NCBI GenBank assembly: GCA_021845835.1
Contig: JAJZVE010000065.1
Location: forward strand, 1 to 12,385
DNA length: 12,385 nt
Reading direction: 5' to 3'
Origin: Pseudomonadota bacterium
Lineage (GTDB): Bacteria; Pseudomonadota; Alphaproteobacteria; Acetobacterales; Acetobacteraceae
Positions 1-6,383 of this stretch are shown here, in pieces. Position 1 is the stretch's first letter. Each line of letters opens with the position of its first letter. A program made the translations under genes and the position numbers. Under the pieces are notes generated by a model. That model searched no databases. It saw only the letters and a program-made list of their open reading frames with translations, and was not told the origin of the DNA.

Positions 1-1
1 A

Positions 2-349
2 ATGATGATTTCGCCCGCCGACGAGACCGACCTCGACCCGCAGGACGTGCAGCCCGACGAGCTCGACGTGGCCATCGCCATCGACCGCATGCAGCAGGCG
101 ATGGCGATCGAGGTGCGGCGCGTCGAGCATGCCTGGGCCGGCCTGCGCACCTTCACGCCCGACCGCGAACTCGCGATTGGCTGGGATGACGCGGCGGACG
201 GGTTCTTCTGGAGCGTCGGCCAGGGCGGCTACGGCATCCAGACCTCGCCGGCGGCGGGGCAACTCGCTGCGGACCTGATCGCCGGGCGCGACCCCGGCAC
301 GCTCGGGCCGCTTCTTGCCACACTGGACCCGCGCCGCTTCCGGCGCTGA
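2..349 (+). CDS. FAD-dependent oxidoreductase (DAO family), C-terminal fragment
   Basis: This is the last 115 residues of a gene that begins left of the window; the methionines at its visible start are probably internal. The sequence resembles the substrate/FAD-binding C-terminus of D-amino-acid-oxidase-type (DadA/glycine-oxidase-like) flavoproteins. It has a run around residues 45-57 reading AWAGLRTFTPDRE, then a short strand ending in IGWD, then GFFWSVGQGGYGIQTSPAAG around residues 68-87. The GQGGYGIQ segment is the conserved glycine-rich loop that closes over the FAD isoalloxazine and ribityl chain in this family. Such enzymes oxidise amines or amino acids to imines with FAD, but substrate specificity cannot be read from the fragment. 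It ends in TGA at 347-349. The next gene on the strand is 343 bases away with its own promoter, so the two are probably not co-transcribed. The family call is fairly secure; the exact function is unknown. Confidence 0.8.
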   Translation: MMISPADETDLDPQDVQPDELDVAIAIDRMQQAMAIEVRRVEHAWAGLRTFTPDRELAIGWDDAADGFFWSVGQGGYGIQTSPAAGQLAADLIAGRDPGTLGPLLATLDPRRFRR

Positions 350-572
350 GCCGGAGTACGAGCGCCCCGCCGATCGACCATACCGTCGTCTCTCTGCGTG
401 CTGCCGAGGCCCGCGGTGGGCCATTGCGTGCCTGTTGGCAACGCTCGATGGCAGCAACAGACATGGCCGTCGATACCGAAATAAAGCCATGCTCGAAACA
501 ACAAGCGGGACCGAAGCTGTTCGGCGCCTGACTGTTTTCGCCATCACCAACCGCATGGGCTGCCGCCTCGCG

Positions 573-582
573 CTTGCGCAAG
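573..582. promoter_or_regulatory. Palindromic operator candidate CTTGCGCAAG
   Basis: This perfect 10-base palindrome is centred 28.5 bases before the first base of the predicted -35 box of the acyltransferase gene, or about 64 bases before the inferred transcription start. That is where class I activators bind. The longer string CACTTGCGCAA is found here on the - strand (574-584 read in reverse) and again on the + strand at 1609-1619, in front of the GGDEF-EAL gene. The repetition and spacing suggest a shared regulator, but no factor is identified and short G/C palindromes are common in such DNA. Confidence 0.35.
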
Positions 583-605
583 TGGGCTGTCCCGCTAACT
601 GCATC

Positions 606-635
606 TTGACACGGGTGCGCAATTGCAAATTAAAT
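606..635 (+). promoter_or_regulatory. Sigma-70-type promoter of the acyltransferase gene
   Basis: A perfect TTGACA (606-611) is followed, after 18 bases, by TTAAAT (630-635), a 4 of 6 match to TATAAT. Transcription would start near 642, giving a leader of about 50 bases before the ATG at 693. The spacer contains the palindrome GCAATTGC (619-626), which could be a repressor site occluding RNA polymerase. A perfect -35 box with an A/T-rich -10 is rare in DNA this GC-rich, which makes this the most convincing promoter in the window. Confidence 0.6.
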
Positions 636-692
636 CGCACGACTCGCTGTCGCAAGCCAGTATTTCAATCCATAGTCGAAAGGACTGCAAAT

Positions 693-1553
693 ATGGACGG
701 ATCCACTTATGGCGGCCTTCTAATTCGCGACGACCTCAAGACCAGCGGCGACAGGGTGGCAGACGGCGCGCTGACTGCGCAGCTTGCGGCCAGCGAGACC
801 GTGCTTCGCGATGCTTGGCGGGTTCGCCATGCCGCGTATTCGTCGCAGGGTTATATTGAACCGCGAGCCAGCGGCATGTTTGTGGACGAATGCGATCATT
901 ATCCGAGTTCGAAAACAGTCGTAATTTACAAGCATGATGCTCCGGTCGCGACCGTCCGCGTATGCCTCTACGCACCGCAGAGCGGCATCTCCGGAACCGA
1001 CGCTGTTCCGGCAATGGACGTGTTCCACGACGAGATTACAACGTTGCTCCCCCCGTTCGGTGACGACGGCCGTCCGGCTCGCGCCGTGGAGGTCATGCGC
1101 CTGGCGCGGCATCCCGACGTGGCGACCGAACACGAACCTGTGTTCGCGCTGTTTCAGATGGTCGGCTACCTGATCCTGCTCCTGCAGGCCGACGCGGTGA
1201 TATCCGCGGTACGCGCGCACCACATGCCCTTCTACCGCCGGCTTGGATTCCAGAAGGTCACGGAACCGCGGCCCTATCCGAAGCTGCGTTTTCTCACCGG
1301 GCTGATGGCCTGCCTGCGCCGCGAGGGCGAGGGGATCGAGGCGTCGATGCCGATCCTGCGCATGCTGTCGCACCACGACGCCGTCTATCAAGACTTTGTG
1401 TCGGGCCGCCGCGTGCCGGTGTTGGGCGCGGAGCGCTTCCCGTCCGGCCTCGGCCGGCTGTTCAATGCCGTTCCCGATCCGGCCGTGCAACCCGCTGTCA
1501 TGCCGCGTCAGGTGCCGCAGCGTCGCGCTCGCCCGCTGCCACTCGCCGCCTGA
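693..1553 (+). CDS. FeeM/autoinducer-synthase-like N-acyltransferase (GNAT fold)
   Basis: A 286-residue protein. The ATG at 693 is chosen because AAAGGA at 679-684 lies 8 bases before it and family similarity starts soon after; the frame stays open upstream but looks non-coding. Residues about 42-80 (WRVRHAAY, then QGYIEP, then a short acidic stretch) followed by VVIY and PVATVRVCLY match the pattern of FeeM-type N-acyl amino acid synthases, which are GNAT-fold relatives of acyl-homoserine-lactone synthases. A later HMPFYRRLGFQ motif is the typical GNAT 'FYrrlGF' element. Known FeeM enzymes move a fatty acyl chain from acyl carrier protein to the amino group of an amino acid such as tyrosine; the acceptor here is unknown. 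The last 45 or so residues are Pro/Arg-rich and probably disordered. There is no signal peptide, so it should be cytoplasmic. Codon use is visibly more A/T-rich in the first half than in neighbours, a possible sign of transfer. An exosortase-associated acyltransferase is the main alternative. Confidence 0.7.
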   Translation: MDGSTYGGLLIRDDLKTSGDRVADGALTAQLAASETVLRDAWRVRHAAYSSQGYIEPRASGMFVDECDHYPSSKTVVIYKHDAPVATVRVCLYAPQSGISGTDAVPAMDVFHDEITTLLPPFGDDGRPARAVEVMRLARHPDVATEHEPVFALFQMVGYLILLLQADAVISAVRAHHMPFYRRLGFQKVTEPRPYPKLRFLTGLMACLRREGEGIEASMPILRMLSHHDAVYQDFVSGRRVPVLGAERFPSGLGRLFNAVPDPAVQPAVMPRQVPQRRARPLPLAA

Positions 1554-1608
1554 GCGGCATTCATCGGAGCAAATACTGCGCAGGAGAGGAACGGGGAGAG
1601 AACCGCAG

Positions 1609-1620
1609 CACTTGCGCAAT
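1609..1620. promoter_or_regulatory. Second TTGCGCAA operator candidate, upstream of the GGDEF-EAL gene
   Basis: CACTTGCGCAAT shares 11 of 12 bases with the reverse complement of 573-584. Its core TTGCGCAA (1612-1619) is a perfect palindrome. It is centred about 26 bases before the candidate -35 at 1642 and about 62 bases before the inferred transcription start, nearly the same geometry as the copy in front of the acyltransferase gene. No binding factor can be named. Confidence 0.35.
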
Positions 1621-1641
1621 CGCGGAGGAATCCAAATCGTT

Positions 1642-1670
1642 TTGTGCCCCGCTCATCTCGGGCGTATGTT
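1642..1670 (+). promoter_or_regulatory. Possible promoter of the GGDEF-EAL gene
   Basis: TTGTGC (1642-1647) and TATGTT (1665-1670) are separated by 17 bases and match 3 and 4 of 6 consensus positions. Transcription would begin near 1677, leaving a leader of about 30 bases and favouring the ATG at 1707 over the GTG at 1644. The match is weak; read-through from the upstream acyltransferase gene is equally possible. Confidence 0.3.
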
Positions 1671-1706
1671 GCACGGCGTGCGTTTCAGGGACCCCGCGAG
1701 ACCCGC

Positions 1707-4145
1707 ATGATTCGGAGCCGATTCGAAAATATTGCGAAGCGGCTGCGCTTGGAGCGCCTGCTCCTGAGCGAGCCGGGTTCGGCGGAGATCGCACAGCGCA
1801 TCCAGGTCACGCAACTGAACGGGTGGATCCGCATCAGCTTCGTGACCGTCCCCGTCGGTCTGGCGATCGCGTTCATGCTCTGCGTGGCCTACTGGGATCG
1901 TCGTGGCGATCGGCTGCTGCAGCTGAGCCTCGCCGGGTTGGTCGCCGGCTACTTCGTGCTGCTGCGGTTGTGCCTGGCGTGGGTGCGAAGCAAGACGGGG
2001 CGCTACGACGTGCTGGCACGCATGCGCCGGTTGCTCGGCGCCCGATTTGTGCTCGGGGTCTCCTGGGGAATCGGCCTTGTCGGCATGATGGCCGTCAGCA
2101 CTGCCGAAGAGCGCAGCCTCGTCTATGCGATCGCCGTCGGCCTGATGTCCACGTCCGTGTTCGGCGGTCCAGTGCCCTATGCACTGTCGTTCTGGTTGCC
2201 GCTGACCGTCGGCGCCTTTGCCTGCCTGTTCGTCGGCGGGACGCTGCTCGGGCTGGCGCCGCTGCTCTGCTTGATCGCCTATTCGATGCTGACGTTCTGC
2301 GCCATCCTCTATTTCGACCGCCAGTTGGTCGAGCGCAGCATCAACACGATGCGGCTGGAACGGCATGCAGAAACGATCAGCATTCTGCTGCGCGATTTCG
2401 AGGAGAGTTCGAGCGACTGGCTGTGGGAATCCGACGCCACGCTGACGCTGCGCCATGTCTCCCCGCGCTTCGCCGAGGTCGCGCAGCGTTCGCCGCAGGA
2501 GATGGAGGTCAGCCTGGTCGAGTTGCTCGGCGGCGACGTGGCAGAGGAAGCGGTGCCGCCCGACCGGGCGGTGGCCGCGCTGCGCCAGCGCATCGAGGCG
2601 CGGCTGCCGTTCCGCGAGCTGGTGGTGCCGGTGCGTCTGGGCGTGGAACGACGCTGGTGGGCGATGACCGGCAAGCCGCTGTTCGATTCTGAAGGCCACT
2701 TCACCGGCTATCGTGGCGTCGGCGCCGATGTCACCGCGGCGCATCGCTCGCGCGAGCGCATTGCCTATCTGGCGCGCCACGACACGCTGACCGATCTGTC
2801 CAACCGCGCCGGTTTCAACGACGCTTTCGCCGCCGCCCTTGCCGAATGCCGTCGCCAGCCGTTCGCCCTGCTCTGCCTCGACCTCGACGAGTTCAAATCC
2901 ATCAACGATAGCTACGGACACGATGTCGGCGACGCGGTGCTGCGGGCGGTGGCGCAGCGCGTGCGCGGGGTCCTGCGCACGCAGGACGTGGCGGCGCGGC
3001 TCGGCGGCGACGAGTTCGCGGTGCTGCTCGACGTGCTCGACCGCGACCACGCCGCCGGGGCGGCGCAGCGCATCATCGGCAGCCTCAGCGCCCCCTTCGC
3101 CTGCGGCGACGTGGTGATCCGCATCGGCGTCAGCATCGGCATCGCCCTCGCCCCCGAGGACGGCGACGATCCGGACGTGCTGTACCGCAATGCCGACCTG
3201 GCGCTGTACCGGGCGAAATCGGCGGGCCGCGGGACGTGGCGGCTGTTCGATCCCAACATGGACCGGCTCCTGCACGAGCGGCGGCTGCTGCAGCGCGACA
3301 TGCGCGAGGCGCTGCCGAAAGGAGAGCTGTTCGTCGCCTATCAGCCGATCGTCGATCTGAGCACGCGCGAGCTGATCGGGCTGGAGGCGCTGGTGCGCTG
3401 GCGCCACCCAGAGCGCGGCATCGTCCCGCCTGCCGAATTCGTCCCGATCGCCGAGCAGAGCGGCCAGATCGGTGCCATCGGCAGCTTCGTGCTGAGCGAG
3501 GCGGCCGCGCTCGCCAGCCGGCTGCCGCCGCCGCTGCGCATCGCGGTCAATCTCTCGCCGCTGCAATTGCGCGACGAGGGGCTGGTCATGCGGGTGCGTA
3601 ACGTTCTTGATCGCTTCGCGTTGCCGCCGGAGCGGATCGAGTTCGAGATCACGGAATCCGTGATGATGGACCCCGGCGGCCGGTCCCTGGAGACGTTGCG
3701 CGAACTGCGCAACTGCGGACACCGGCTGGCGATCGACGATTTCGGGACCGGCTATTCGTCGCTGAGCGTGCTGCGGGATTTCCCCTTCCACCGGCTGAAG
3801 ATCGACCGCAGCTTCATCGCCGATCTGGATTCCGATGCCGGCGACGGGCCGATCGTGCGCGCGGTCATCGGTCTGGGCCGCGCGCTCGGCATCTCCGTCA
3901 CCGCCGAAGGCGTGGAGAGCGAGCGGCAGGCCCGCATCCTGCAGAACTATCGCTGTGCCAGCGCCCAGGGCTACTATTTCTCGCGCCCGCTGACGCCGGG
4001 GCAGGTGCTGGCGCTGGTGGCGCCGGCCAAGGGCGCCGCGCCGCGCGGCCGGGTGACGCTGCCGGCGCCGATCGAACCGCCGGCGGAGGAGCCGGCGGAG
4101 GACGCCGGCAAACGGCGGTGGTCGGCGATGGTCGCGGGACGCTAG
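1707..4145 (+). CDS. Membrane PAS-GGDEF-EAL protein (bifunctional cyclic di-GMP cyclase/phosphodiesterase)
   Basis: An 812-residue inner-membrane protein. The ATG at 1707 is preferred; a GTG at 1644 is in frame but its GGAGGA is 14 bases away. Residues about 40-205 form five or six hydrophobic helices, a MASE-like sensor domain I cannot assign to a named class. A PAS domain follows at about 225-345, starting near SSDWLWE and ending in a PAC-like GYRGVGADVT. The diguanylate cyclase domain carries an intact GGDEF (433-437) and an inhibitory RxxD site, RTQD (424-427), exactly five residues before it. The phosphodiesterase domain has EAL (560-562), NLSPLQL, EITES, DDFGTG (677-682), LKID, AEGVE and QGYYFSRP, so all metal-binding and catalytic motifs are present. 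Both activities therefore appear possible, although in many such proteins one dominates. The tail after about 770 is Pro/Glu-rich. It lies 153 bases after the acyltransferase gene on the same strand. Function class is secure; the sensed signal is unknown. Confidence 0.95.
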   Translation: MIRSRFENIAKRLRLERLLLSEPGSAEIAQRIQVTQLNGWIRISFVTVPVGLAIAFMLCVAYWDRRGDRLLQLSLAGLVAGYFVLLRLCLAWVRSKTGRYDVLARMRRLLGARFVLGVSWGIGLVGMMAVSTAEERSLVYAIAVGLMSTSVFGGPVPYALSFWLPLTVGAFACLFVGGTLLGLAPLLCLIAYSMLTFCAILYFDRQLVERSINTMRLERHAETISILLRDFEESSSDWLWESDATLTLRHVSPRFAEVAQRSPQEMEVSLVELLGGDVAEEAVPPDRAVAALRQRIEARLPFRELVVPVRLGVERRWWAMTGKPLFDSEGHFTGYRGVGADVTAAHRSRERIAYLARHDTLTDLSNRAGFNDAFAAALAECRRQPFALLCLDLDEFKSINDSYGHDVGDAVLRAVAQRVRGVLRTQDVAARLGGDEFAVLLDVLDRDHAAGAAQRIIGSLSAPFACGDVVIRIGVSIGIALAPEDGDDPDVLYRNADLALYRAKSAGRGTWRLFDPNMDRLLHERRLLQRDMREALPKGELFVAYQPIVDLSTRELIGLEALVRWRHPERGIVPPAEFVPIAEQSGQIGAIGSFVLSEAAALASRLPPPLRIAVNLSPLQLRDEGLVMRVRNVLDRFALPPERIEFEITESVMMDPGGRSLETLRELRNCGHRLAIDDFGTGYSSLSVLRDFPFHRLKIDRSFIADLDSDAGDGPIVRAVIGLGRALGISVTAEGVESERQARILQNYRCASAQGYYFSRPLTPGQVLALVAPAKGAAPRGRVTLPAPIEPPAEEPAEDAGKRRWSAMVAGR

Positions 4146-4230
4146 CCGGCGCCGCAGGCAGGCCGGAATGCGGCAGGATCGGTCAGGCGGCGACCGCGTA
4201 CGGCACGCGGTGCGGGCGGCGCCGATCGGT

Positions 4231-4243
4231 GGCACACTGTGCC
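4231..4243. promoter_or_regulatory. Hyphenated palindrome in the SDR gene leader
   Basis: GGCACA-C-TGTGCC is a perfect 6-base inverted repeat around one central base, ending 28 bases before the SDR start codon. It could be an operator for a dimeric repressor or a small hairpin near the ribosome binding site. I tested it as a sigma-54 site because of the TGGCAC string, but the required GC dinucleotide ten bases after GG is missing. Evidence is symmetry and position only. Confidence 0.25.
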
Positions 4244-4271
4244 CCGGTTGCAGCAAAGGGAGGGCGCCACG

Positions 4272-5030
4272 ATGGCGGAAGCAGGCAGGGTCGCGCTGGT
4301 CACGGGCGCGGGCAGTGGGGTTGGCCGATCGGCGGCACTGGCGCTGCTCGGCGCGGGCTATCGCGTGGTGCTGGCGGGACGGCGGCGCGAGGCGCTGGAG
4401 GAGACGATCGGGCTGGCCGGCGCCGCTGCGTTGCACGCGCTGGCGGTGCCGACGGACGTGAGCGACCCGGCTTCGGTCGATGCGCTGTTCCGGCAGGCGC
4501 AGGCAGGGTTCGGCCGGCTCGACGTGCTGTTCAACAATGCCGGCGGCAACACGCCGAGCACCGATTTCGGCGACCTGACCTGGGAACAGTGGCAATCGGT
4601 GATCGCGGTCAACCTGAACGGTGCGTTCCTGGTGGCGCGCGGCGCCTTTCGCATGATGCGCGACCAGACCCCGCGCGGCGGGCGCATCATCAACAACGGC
4701 TCGATCTCCGCCTATGTGCCGCGGCCGGGCTCGGCGCCGTACACCGCGAGCAAGCACGCGATCACCGGGCTGACGCGCACCATCGCGCTCGACGGCCGCA
4801 AGCACGACATCGCCTGCGGCCAGTTGGATATCGGCAACGCGGCGACGCCGATGACGGCGCGCATGGCCAAAGGCGTGCCGCAGGCGAACGGCACGCTGGC
4901 GATCGAGCCGACGATGGACGTGGACGACGTGGGCCGTGCGGTGGTGTTCATGGCCGGCCTGCCGCCGGACAGCAACGTGCAGTTCATGACCATCATGGCG
5001 ACCCGGATGCCGTTCATCGGGCGCGGCTAG
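4272..5030 (+). CDS. Classical short-chain dehydrogenase/reductase (SDR)
   Basis: A 252-residue cytoplasmic NAD(P)-dependent oxidoreductase of the usual classical SDR length. The ATG at 4272 follows a strong AAAGGGAGGG about 7 bases away, preferred over an in-frame ATG at 4239 without one. Rossmann motifs are TGAGSGVG (11-18), a D in the TDVSD strand after it, and NNAG (88-91). The catalytic set is complete: Asn in VNLNG near 115, Ser144 in NGSISAY, Tyr157 and Lys161 in YTASK. An Arg-Arg pair after the second strand (GRRRE) hints at NADPH preference, which is an inference. The part after about 185 is the variable substrate-binding region (TPMTARM) and gives no substrate. It is on the + strand, 126 bases after the GGDEF-EAL gene, and its stop codon overlaps that of the convergent C-methyltransferase. 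It is not an extended-type SDR, so a nucleotide-sugar dehydratase or epimerase role is unlikely. Confidence 0.92.
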   Translation: MAEAGRVALVTGAGSGVGRSAALALLGAGYRVVLAGRRREALEETIGLAGAAALHALAVPTDVSDPASVDALFRQAQAGFGRLDVLFNNAGGNTPSTDFGDLTWEQWQSVIAVNLNGAFLVARGAFRMMRDQTPRGGRIINNGSISAYVPRPGSAPYTASKHAITGLTRTIALDGRKHDIACGQLDIGNAATPMTARMAKGVPQANGTLAIEPTMDVDDVGRAVVFMAGLPPDSNVQFMTIMATRMPFIGRG

Positions 5031-6247
5031 ACCTCGCGCAGCGCCGGCACCGCGATGCGCAAGCGGGTGCCGGCGTCGCGCAGCGCCGCCATTTCGCGCG
5101 CGATCTCGTCGGCGATGTTCCACGGCAGGATCAGCAGATCGTCGGGCGGCGCGTCCAGCAGCGCCGCCGGCGCCACGATCGGGATGCGGCAACCCGGCAG
5201 CAGCTTGCCCTGCTTGGCGGGGCTGCGATCGGCGACGCAGGCGATGTCGCGCGCGGTGACGCCGCTCGTGTTGAGCAGCGTGCAGCCCTTGGCCGCTGCG
5301 CCATAGGCGGCGACGCGGCGCCCGGCGGCGCGCGCGGCGGCGAGAAACCCGGCCAGCCCGCGCTGCACGGCGGTGACGCGCGCGGCAAAGCCGCCGTAGC
5401 CGGCGAGCGAGTCGAGCTGCGCGGCGCGCTCCTGCGCGCGCACGGCGGCAAGCCCCGGCTGTGCGGCGTGCGGCGCGCCGCGACGGCAGGCGAGCACGCG
5501 CAGCGAGCCGCCGTGTGTCGGCAATTCCAGCGCATCGAAGGCGCGCAATCCGGCCGCCGTCAGCACGTGCTCGACCACGCGCAGCGACAGATAGGAATAA
5601 TGCTCGTGATAGATCGTGTCGAACTGCACGCCCTCGATCAGCCGCAGCAGATGCGGGAACTCGAACGAGGCAATTCCGTCGGGCGCCAGCACATGCGCGA
5701 TGCCGGCAACGAAGCCGGCGAGGTCCGGCACATGGGCAAGCACGTTGTTGGCGACGATAAGATCGGCACGCAGCGCCAGCCGGCGCGCGAAGTCTTCGGA
5801 GAAGAATGCCGTCTCGGTCGGGATGCCGCGCGCCATCGCGGCGGCGGCGACGCCGGCGGCCGGCTCGATGCCGCGCACCGGCACGCCGCGCGCGGCGAAA
5901 TGCTGCAGCAGATAACCGTCGTTGCTGGCGATCTCCAGCACGAGCGAATGCGCACCGAAGCCGAAGCGCGCGCACATCTGCGACGCGAATGCGCGCGCAT
6001 GTGCCACCCAACCGGCCGAGACCGAGGAGAAATACGGGTAGCTGTCGGAAAAGATCGTGTCCGGCGGCACGATCGTGTCCACCTGGGCAAGCAGGCACGC
6101 AGCGCAGACGCGCACATGCAGCGGCCAGCACGGATCCGGGCCGTACGCCGCCTGCTCCGGCGTGACCAGCGCGTTGGCGAGCGGCGTCGTGCCGAGATCA
6201 ACCAGGCTGTGCCGCAGCGCCGCCCCGCACAGGCGGCAGCGGGTCAT
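5027..6247 (-). CDS. Sugar C-methyltransferase (zinc-binding, SAM-dependent; NovU/TylC3-like)
   Basis: A 406-residue protein with the three parts of the NDP-sugar C-methyltransferase family. First is an N-terminal zinc-binding domain with C4xxC7 and C48xxC51. Then comes a SAM-binding Rossmann domain with the motif [11 protein letters not shown] (104-114) and a NNVLAHVPD segment near 167-175. Last is a C-terminal domain with [15 protein letters not shown]. The YHEHYSYLS segment (213-221) is the conserved active-site motif; in structurally studied members its His acts as the base that makes the enolate to be methylated. Family members methylate C-3 of 4-keto deoxysugars bound to a nucleotide. 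The ATG at 6247 places CxxC at the very N-terminus, as usual, though its ribosome binding site is weak. Next to rfbF this suggests a CDP-linked methyl-branched sugar for a polysaccharide; the exact sugar is inference. The stop codon overlaps that of the convergent SDR. Confidence 0.88.
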   Translation of the reverse strand: MTRCRLCGAALRHSLVDLGTTPLANALVTPEQAAYGPDPCWPLHVRVCAACLLAQVDTIVPPDTIFSDSYPYFSSVSAGWVAHARAFASQMCARFGFGAHSLVLEIASNDGYLLQHFAARGVPVRGIEPAAGVAAAAMARGIPTETAFFSEDFARRLALRADLIVANNVLAHVPDLAGFVAGIAHVLAPDGIASFEFPHLLRLIEGVQFDTIYHEHYSYLSLRVVEHVLTAAGLRAFDALELPTHGGSLRVLACRRGAPHAAQPGLAAVRAQERAAQLDSLAGYGGFAARVTAVQRGLAGFLAAARAAGRRVAAYGAAAKGCTLLNTSGVTARDIACVADRSPAKQGKLLPGCRIPIVAPAALLDAPPDDLLILPWNIADEIAREMAALRDAGTRLRIAVPALREV

Positions 6248-6273
6248 GCCAGTTGCCGGAATTTCCGACCATC

Positions 6274-6365
6274 CCACGTCATTCCCGCAAAAGCGGGAAC
6301 CCAGGCCCTGCGCATGGCATTCCGCGACGTTTGCCTGGATGCGCGCCTGCGCGGGCATGACGTGG
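6274..6365. repeat. Palindromic intergenic repeat element, about 92 bases
   Basis: The ends form a 15-base terminal inverted repeat with one mismatch: CCACGTCATTCCCGC at 6274-6288 against the reverse complement of 6351-6365. Inside, TTCCCGC-AAAA-GCGGGAA (6282-6299) makes a strong left hairpin, and a second G/C-rich hairpin occupies about 6338-6358. The pattern 'GTCATTCCCGCxAAAGCGGGAAxCCAG ... GCGGGCATGACG' is one I recognise as a dispersed repeat in many proteobacterial genomes. It probably moves passively, as a MITE- or REP-like element. Here it lies in the gap between rfbF and the C-methyltransferase gene, where its transcript could fold and alter mRNA stability or read-through. Confidence 0.8.
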
Positions 6366-6383
6366 AAAGGTCTGAGCGAACAA

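Larger units (their letters stand above)
350..692. other. 343-base non-coding regulatory region upstream of the acyltransferase gene
   Basis: The stretch between the oxidoreductase stop and the acyltransferase start is visibly richer in A/T than the neighbouring genes, particularly from about 470 to 690. The acyltransferase frame stays open back to 315, but the peptide it would encode here is cysteine- and arginine-rich without family resemblance. The promoter at 606-635 and the ribosome binding site at 679-684 both lie inside it, so it is read as non-coding. It contains a 10-base palindrome (573-582), a sigma-70-type promoter (606-635) and an 8-base palindrome, GCAATTGC (619-626), between the promoter hexamers. 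No tRNA, riboswitch or terminator was recognised. Confidence 0.65.

Noticed and set aside
315..692. Upstream in-frame extension of the acyltransferase
   Set aside because: The start at 693 has a well-spaced ribosome binding site and family similarity begins there; the extension overlaps the oxidoreductase end and contains the promoter.
4230..4252. Sigma-54-type promoter before the SDR gene
   Set aside because: TGGCAC resembles the -24 element, but the bases ten positions after GG are CC and not GC; the symmetry is better explained as a palindrome.
1653..6131. Very long open frame on the - strand (about 1,490 codons) antisense to the GGDEF-EAL and SDR genes
   Set aside because: It is Arg/Ala/Gln/His-rich without domains and runs opposite clearly conserved genes. 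It also overlaps the C-methyltransferase in a different frame. Long spurious frames arise easily in DNA with extreme third-position GC.
6274..6365. CRISPR-like repeat
   Set aside because: Only one unit is present, with terminal inverted repeats and internal hairpins; there are no regularly spaced copies or spacers.
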